A stretch of DNA of 64,000 nt, from the NCBI GenBank assembly GCA_019096195.1, contig JAGTXK010000113.1, forward strand, positions 1 through 64,000, written 5' to 3'. Of the stretch, positions 57,601-64,000 are shown piece by piece. Both the position numbers and the translations under genes were made by a program. Origin of the DNA: Boletus sp. NGJ (lineage: Eukaryota > Basidiomycota > Agaricomycetes > Boletales > Boletaceae). Position 1 is the first letter of the stretch, and each line of letters opens with the position of its first letter. A model generated the notes under the pieces. The model searched no databases. It was not told where the DNA came from and saw nothing but the letters and a program-made list of their open reading frames with translations.

Positions 57601-60499
57601 CCTCCAACATTGGGGCGAGCTTTGACTCCGGCAGGAGGTCTTTCCAGAACTCCTCCGTCTCCGCGAGCGAAGTACCGACTAGTTTCGAAAGGTAGAAGAG
57701 TGCTTCGTTCGGGCCAATCTCAGCCATGGTACGGATGACTTGAACGATCGAATCGGATGACACACTGTTAGCATAGTCATACGGGAGGCAAGGGAGACCA
57801 GTGAGCCTTCCAATTCGGTCCAACCCATCCGCATTGCGAATGAAATCCTTGCAGTGTTGAGGATGTTGGAAAAGACCTTCGAGGAACTAGTGTAGGCAGT
57901 TAGCACTTTTGGACCACAACACCAAAATGGTGCTCACCCTACATATCACATCAATAAACATGACCACATTGTTGTCATGGTCTCTCTGCGTAGCAGAATC
58001 TTCTCCAGATATCTCGCCATGACTGTCGGACGTCAACCCTGAGCCACCTTCTGGCTCCCTTCCCTCCGACTCGATGCCTTGCATAGCCCCCCCGGTTTCC
58101 TCGGAGGGTTGGACTGGCAAGAGTCCGTACCACTCTTTTTTGTCCTCTGAAATCACAAATGTGTTTCCTAAATCCTCAATTTTGCTGAAGACGGCGTTGA
58201 CAGCGTCGAACACAGGTGTCTTGAGAGAGGGGTGGTGGCGAATGAGTTCATCGATCGATGTGCCTATGAGAACTGCGTTCTCCTTGTCGCGGAGGACTTT
58301 GAGGTGTCGTTCAGATGTGAATATGGAGAATATGCCAGGGATGATGCTCGGACGAGCTGAGAGCTGATCTTGGCCGGCTTGGTTGAGACACAGCGCTCCA
58401 ATAGCATTCGGGATGGCTTGGATGACCTAAGAGGGAAATGGGTCAACGACAGACGGAGAACCACGCAGAGAACGACATACCTCAATTACCGGCTCCACTC
58501 CAGTTTCAATGGCTTTGTAGAAAACTTCAGGCAACCCTGCCTCCTGAATAGTGGGAAGAGAGGTTGGCTCGTTGTGAACAAACGTTGCCATAATATTCAT
58601 TGCTTAGACCGATGTTACTTTTCGGCGCTCAATCACGAGCAAATTGGACATACCGAGTGGAAGGACGCTTGGTCCAAACAAGCCTCTATATTCGATGATC
58701 TTCTTGATGGACTGCAGTAAAGTCGAATCAATCAACCCCCGGAGGCCTTCAGAAGTCCCAGTTGACTGCATCATGCGGTGCATCGACCTCAGCGTATGCT
58801 TGAGAATAGCAGCGCGGGCAACGGGCAGTTCACCCCACGACCCAAAGATGTCATGAGAACGAGCCTCTTCACCATACATTGTAACGTCGAAATCAATCTC
58901 GTGCTAAAACAATGACGACATGAGATCTGTGGGATTCAAATACAGGAACCGCGTTCATACCTGAATCCTGTCGACAAGGACGTCAACACCCTTCGCGTTC
59001 GAAAATAGCTGGAATGCGTTGGCGTATCCATAAAGGACATTATCCACCAGTTGCATCGCTTTGGACACCATTTGAAGCCTCTGCGCAAGCTTGTTCTCGA
59101 TTATTTGCACCAGCAATGGGACCAGACCAGCGCCAACAATCATATTGCCTCCACCTGCGTGCTGTGCGAGGTATGTAACGAAGCCCAACAACGCGTCGAT
59201 GAAGGAGTTTGGAAGTTTGGATTCGGGATTGCTGACATCCAGGATGGTCTTGCGAAGAAGGGACATTAAAATACCGTGATTGACACCTGCATTGATGGCT
59301 CCTAGAACCTCCTGAATGCGACCCCGGTATCTTGCAATTGAATCGAGGGCAGCGATGGCAGCTGTTTGCACGGAAGTAGAAATACCACGATCGAGTTGTA
59401 AAAGCTCAGCGATATGGGTTGTAAGATCAGGTTCATAAAGGAAGAGCGAGGATGCGGCTTGGTTCTCGCTATGAGTATGGCCATAAATGGCGATAGCCAA
59501 GAGTCGGACGATGAGAAGTTTCTCCCGAATGACTTCATTTCCTGTCACCAACGCCTTTGCAACGCGCATACGACAAAGCAACTCGTATTTATCGTCACCA
59601 GGGAGAGGGTGGACCTCGAGGATGTCGGCTAGAATTCCCATGACGTCCTTCTTCTTCAGTGTTTCCTCGTCAACGTGAATGCTTATGGAACCAGGTGGGG
59701 GGGATAGCTTGCGAGGGGTTGCGAGAAATTCATCACCACCCTCGAGTTTCTGTTCCTTTTCCTTGTAGTCAGTTTTGTAGTACACGAAGCTTACGTCTCG
59801 TGCCTCGCCAGGGAGGACGTCGACCTGGGGTACGCCACTTGGGCTAGCGAGATCCAGAAGGCTGATGCCGTGCTCACGCAGATTTGGCCAACGCTTTGAC
59901 AGGGAGAGTAGGCGTGGTGTGGAAATACTAAGCGCAGCTGAAACAGCCGGCTGAGCGGAATATTGCTGGGCTGGGCGCAACAGAAGATTCAGCGCCAGGA
60001 TCAAAACATCCAAATCGGATGTCAAAAGCAAACTCATCAACCGCTACCAAGATGAGAACATCATGTGAGCGTCGTGATAGTTGAATGTAGAATAGAATCC
60101 ATACGTCATAGCAATTGAAGGTTTTGCGGTTGGTTGAATTCTCGAGGAGCAACCTCTCAAATCTAAGGATAGCGGAGACAGTCTGCTTGGTTGCTGGGGT
60201 GAAGACATTGAGCTGGAGCTTGTCAATATCATAGTCATGGATAACTTCTTCAAGAATTGCATCGAATTTGTCAAGAACTTTGATCCAACAATTGAGGTCA
60301 GATCGGGGCCATTTCCAGGATTCGATGCTGGCAAGAACATCAGCAACATCGTCGTTCGGGGTGTTCGCGAGCTTTGAGATGAGCTCTTCTACCTGAGGGT
60401 GCTGTGGGGAAGCGTAAGATGCATGAAGGCTGGGACGGTTTGGGGTGAGTCGTCACTTACGGGCTGGGCCGCCCTCTTGGACTTTTGAGAGATCTTCAT
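48667..60499 (-). CDS. TOM1: Giant HECT E3 ubiquitin ligase, TOM1/HUWE1 type
   Basis: A nuclear/cytosolic E3 of about 3,600 residues that ubiquitinates excess histones and ribosomal proteins in yeast. It starts [12 protein letters not shown] and runs through armadillo-like regions (DUF908/DUF913 area, with [16 protein letters not shown] and [15 protein letters not shown]). A UBA domain follows ([19 protein letters not shown]), then a strongly acidic stretch (about 53,160-53,990), a ubiquitin-binding DUF4414-like region with [12 protein letters not shown] and [11 protein letters not shown], and the HECT domain. The HECT domain shows [20 protein letters not shown] and the catalytic Cys in AHTCFNQIDLP, spliced across the codon. 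It ends GGEGFGFA. More than ten introns are present. The junction near 57,190-57,230 is ambiguous: the clearest GT-AG solution is only 31 bases. Confidence 0.94.
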
Positions 60500-60755
60500 C
60501 GTACCGCAGTGAATGCGGGTTGATCAAATGCAACCGACAAGATTGAGACAATGGTCACTTGCAAGTCGGGTGGACGTGAAAGGAAGAAGCCAAGGGAGGT
60601 GGCTGATCTGAAGCGGGGAGCCTTGTTGAGGGCAACGTAGGGCTTGATATATCAGGAAATAGTTTCCCATATCCGCTCAAGGATTTCCCACGGGTGAAAG
60701 CATCTTGACCGAGAACGCTACACATTGGACCAACTGCAGACAACAGTGGCGGACG
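60500..60755. promoter_or_regulatory. Divergent promoter, TOM1 / SUB1
   Basis: 256 bases between start codons. A tgatatatcag element (about 60,640-60,650) lies about 110 bases from the SUB1 ATG and could serve as a weak TATA. No further motif is assigned. Confidence 0.4.
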
Positions 60756-61372
60756 ATGGGGAACAAGAAACGAAAGCAAGACAGCGATGGCGAGGAAGAC
60801 GTTGATAATAGCGCGTCCGCCTCTGACGCGCAGCCCAAGAAAGCTACGAAGCAAAAGGTACAGCACTCCTAAGCCATGACCGCGACCAACACCAAACTGA
60901 CTCTCCCGACCCGATTCGCGCAGCAATCGACCATCAGCAAGAGCAAAATGCCCTCCAAACCGAAAACGGCGAAAAAGCCCAAGTTTGATCATTCTGGCGA
61001 CGAGGTTCGTCTTTACATGATCTCCCTCTCTTTGCCAACCCCTATGTTCCCTGCAGTCGTCGCCAGCCCGCGAGGAGGGTAAACAGCCAGCCATAAAAGT
61101 ACTCAAGAACGCTGAGGGCGAAAAGTACGTGGATCTAGGGAAGAAGAGACGCGCCGCCGTACGTTCATTCAAAGGTCAATTCTTTTGAGCTGCACATGCA
61201 CATCCAATCCATTTACTGTGAAACAGGCCAGATATTTGTCGACATACGCGAGTTCTATGGTACAGACGGCGATGAAAAGCCCGGGAAGAAAGGCATCTCA
61301 CTTACCGCGGAACAGTGGGAGGCCCTCAAACTGAGTGTCGGCACCATTGATTCGCTCTTCGCAGAAGTTTAA
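60756..61372 (+). CDS. SUB1: Transcriptional coactivator SUB1/PC4
   Basis: A single-stranded-DNA-binding coactivator of RNA polymerase II. Four exons give 148 residues; introns are 60858-60923, 61005-61056 and 61175-61226. The first half is charged and Lys/Ser-rich (MGNKKRKQDSDGEED, KPKTAKKPKF). The PC4 domain follows: KYVDLGKKRRAAVRSFKGQ, then VDIREFYGTDGDEKPGKKG and ISLTAEQWEALK, with the conserved basic beta-strand residues and WEALK helix. It converges with the ABC1 kinase gene, with 146 bases between stops. Confidence 0.96.
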
Positions 61373-61518
61373 ACAAGGCATGCAATAACTCGAAGTTTAA
61401 GGCTTTGAGCTGATTTTCAATGTGTTTCCGAGTCTTCTACCCGATTGGTGTTTATCTACGATCCTCATGCATCATCCAAACTTTGGTCTCCCACATAACT
61501 ACCCCTGGAGGGCTGCCA

Positions 61519-63927
61519 TCACGAGATCGATAGGCCAGCAGCTGCTTGATATGCCCCCACCAGACCGCGGGTTCGAAGACCTCGCAACCATGCAAAAATT
61601 TTCAGAGTGGATGCCTGCACATCCATTATAACCTCGAGCAGTGTCATTGTTGAATAGCCTTTAGTATATCTCCTGCAACACCATGACAGACAGGTCCACA
61701 AGGAAGAATGATTGCTTACCACCAACAACTGGTCATACGACGCAAAGATCCAAGCCAACCGTACGTGCGGAGCCCCTCCTCTTGTATTCGTCTACGATCA
61801 TCACGCCACACTGCGGTCATGCAGTACTGGGCGGTGATCAAGAATATCCGGACACTCGAGTGAGTAGTCATGAGTGCTTGATCCAAGCTCCTAAATGTAC
61901 AATACATCTCAACCTGGGTTCCAAACCATTAATGTGTGAAACTCAGCTCCAGCTCACCTTGTCAAATCGTTCAACTTCAGTACCATCAACACCCTTCTAG
62001 GGACTCTGCGGAGAACATCCAACACCGAGATGAGCAATCCCTCGCGATTAATGACCACATCTCTGATCGCTTCCATCTCTTCCACCGTTTGAGGAAGCAT
62101 GTCAATCATACTGGAAGCCCGCTTAAACGTGTTTTCAATGGAGTCTTCGTCTTCCCACGTTCCTTCGAACGCTGCGCGACCCGTGATTGCAGCCTCAAAT
62201 ATAGGGTACTGGAATTTCGTTAGCTTCGAGTTTACCAGCAGCATTGACCTCACGCACGAGATCAAGGGTGATGTTGCCGACCAACTCTGCATATTTGCGG
62301 CGGGCAGCTCGTGTTTCTGGTGATGCCTTCTCAATGAGAGATAACCAAAGCTTGCTGTAATTGATACGCAGTTCTGGATCGAGGTCGAAATACAGTCCAT
62401 GATCCAGGAGCACGATCTCGAAATTGTACGGCGAACGTGAATTCGGTGGGGCACGCCTAATCAACAGATTACCTGGATGCGGATCCTATGGCAACATAAG
62501 TAACGCGTCATCCGACGAAGATATATCCCTCACAGCATGAAAATAGCCATTCAAGAACACCATTCGGCTGAACACCCTTGTAAGCTCCAGTGCCACCTTA
62601 TTCCTATCAATCCCCTGTTCCGCCAAGTAACCTAGGTCGTCGACCCGCGCACCCTGGATAAACTCCATAATCAACACTCGTTTAGTGGCTGAAATTACAT
62701 CGGGGATGTAAAGTGAGGTAGAAACGCGCTCAAAGTCAGCCATGGCACGTCGAGCGTTCGACGCTTCGTGGACAAAATCCATTTCCTTCGGAAGGTTTTC
62801 GCGCATTTCCTCAGCAAGCCATGTGAACTCGAACTCGGGGAACCAATATTTGATCCACCCTACAGACGTGCGTGTCGTTCAAATGTCATTACGCAATTGC
62901 GAAGGGAGGAAGGAATGGACATACCGAGCGTGACCTCCACCATTTCCATGTCGATATCACAAAACTCTGCAAGGTGCGGGTGCTGCAGCTGTTTTTATCA
63001 TTCATCAATTGAGCACACCTATCCAAAACGCCAACCCACTTTCACAGCGGCCTTCTTTCCCGACTCCTTATGCATACCGACATGAACCTGGGCCAAACTT
63101 GCTACTCCGATTGGAACAGGGTCAAAGTCCTCAAAAAGTTCTTGAATGGGTTTTCCTATATCGGATAGGAAGAGTGCTTCAACGTCTTGATAGGGTGTCG
63201 GGTCACATTTGTCCTGCAAAGGTCGCATTGTGTTCGTCCATTCTTTCGGCAGAACTACTCTGTAAATGCGGGGTAGTCACTTACGCTCATCCAGGCAATG
63301 ATTGCGAACATACAACGAAGCAATGTGTTGTCCCAACTTTATAAAAACGCCTAAGATATGGTTCCAGTTGTGTGGGCTTCATTTTCTGTGGTGATGGAAA
63401 TGATCCGCACCTCCATTTGCAAGGAGTGCCTTCAGGACCCTCTTCGCACTACGTGTATGACACTCTGAATATGCGTGCTGCTTTTCCTCCTCAGACAGGT
63501 AGCTGTGAGTAAACGTGTACTTGTAGTCGATGGCTCCTGCGATTGCGGCACCTGAATGGATGAATATTCAGCCAGGAGGTTGACAGCACATTAAACCATT
63601 TATGTCTCCGGTCAGCGCGTACCAATACCGAAAGCAACTTGCACACATACGAGCTATCCGGGAACAACGCACGACAGCCAACAATGTGTGTCTGAATGGC
63701 TGGTAGTTCTCATACGCGACGTACCCCGCACCTCCAAGTAACAGTCCTGTGGCTGGGTAAAGGATCCATGGGTTTACACTTGGCCGTTTAGTCGAGATTG
63801 GGGCGGACCCGGTCGACAAGGAACGGTATCTTGGCTTTGTGCACGGCAGCCGTGAAGTGTAGACTACGTTGGTACGAAGAGAAACATGGAAGGACTTGAG
63901 GACTGTATGGTGACGACGGCGAAACAT
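61519..63927 (-). CDS. ABC1-family atypical kinase, ADCK1/MCP2 type (mitochondrial)
   Basis: A mitochondrial UbiB-family protein; ADCK1/Mcp2 relatives affect mitochondrial lipid homeostasis and morphology. The N-terminus MFRRRHHTVLKSFHVSLRT is a good presequence. A membrane segment (LYPATGLLLGGAGYVAYE) follows, then the family-defining KxGQ motif in GIFIKLGQHIASL, the Ala-rich loop IGVASLAQVHVG replacing the P-loop, EMDFVHEASNA, DPHPGNLLI and LLDHGLYFDL. A last intron of about 48 bases joins RRMTSCW to RYTKGYSTMTLLEVIMDVQ and the terminal YQAAAGLSIS. An in-frame ATG at 63942 adds five residues; 63927 is preferred for the presequence. At least eight introns are present. Confidence 0.88.
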
Positions 63928-64000
63928 GGTGACATTCACCATGTACAAGTTAACAGTAAGTTAAGTTACAAGTAATTATGTACATATGTTGTGTTTCATC
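63928..64000. other. Right edge, promoter of ABC1 kinase
   Basis: 73 bases 5' of the kinase start. AT-rich, with no feature beyond probable promoter sequence. Confidence 0.4.

Overview
The window is nuclear DNA of a basidiomycete fungus, most likely an Agaricomycete. The evidence is the gene architecture: 26 protein genes packed on both strands, almost all broken by GT-AG introns of about 45-65 bases that can be removed to restore conserved proteins, with inter-gene gaps often below 300 bases. The gene families also fit: KapC-like bZIP, phospholipase B, division-1 chitin synthase, PSR-type phosphatase, GLTSCR1-like and TOM1-type HECT ligase. I see no rRNA, tRNA, transposon, CRISPR array or bacterial-style operon. 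All introns were inferred by eye from splice sites plus family conservation.

Layout, left to right. 0-5.4 kb: PHS1-type dehydratase (-), bZIP factor (+), phospholipase B (+). 5.6-15.6 kb: HMMR-like coiled-coil protein (-), PSR1-type phosphatase (-), RAD23 (-), LRR protein resembling STK11IP (+), ARF6-type GTPase (+). 16.1-21.5 kb: cysteine synthase (+), sugar-type MFS transporter (-), MDR reductase (+). 21.5-31.2 kb: TPP1-like telomere OB-fold protein (-), chitin synthase (+), R3H protein (-), TRAPP subunit BET5 (+). 31.3-43.8 kb: FUN30/SMARCAD1 remodeller (-), mitochondrial-carrier-like protein (+), GLTSCR1-domain protein (-), APC/C subunit CDC23 (-), ALG14 (+). 44.1-64 kb: U2AF small subunit (-), RNA polymerase II subunit RPB3 (-), quinone-oxidoreductase-like MDR (-), a very large TOM1/HUWE1-type HECT ligase (-, about 11.8 kb), SUB1/PC4 coactivator (+), and an ADCK1/MCP2-type ABC1 kinase (-).

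The genes are mostly housekeeping and do not form one pathway. Themes recur: transcription and chromatin (bZIP, FUN30, GLTSCR1-like, RPB3, SUB1), splicing (U2AF1), ubiquitin (RAD23, CDC23, TOM1), membrane traffic and ER (PHS1, ARF6, BET5, ALG14), and the cell surface (chitin synthase, phospholipase B, transporter). Several neighbours are divergent pairs sharing promoters of about 130-260 bases. The most unusual points are a 122-residue Gly/Trp-rich tail on RPB3, a likely basidiomycete TPP1/Tpz1 homologue sharing an MCB-rich promoter with chitin synthase, fungal relatives of the animal proteins HMMR and STK11IP, and several GC-AG introns and micro-exons.
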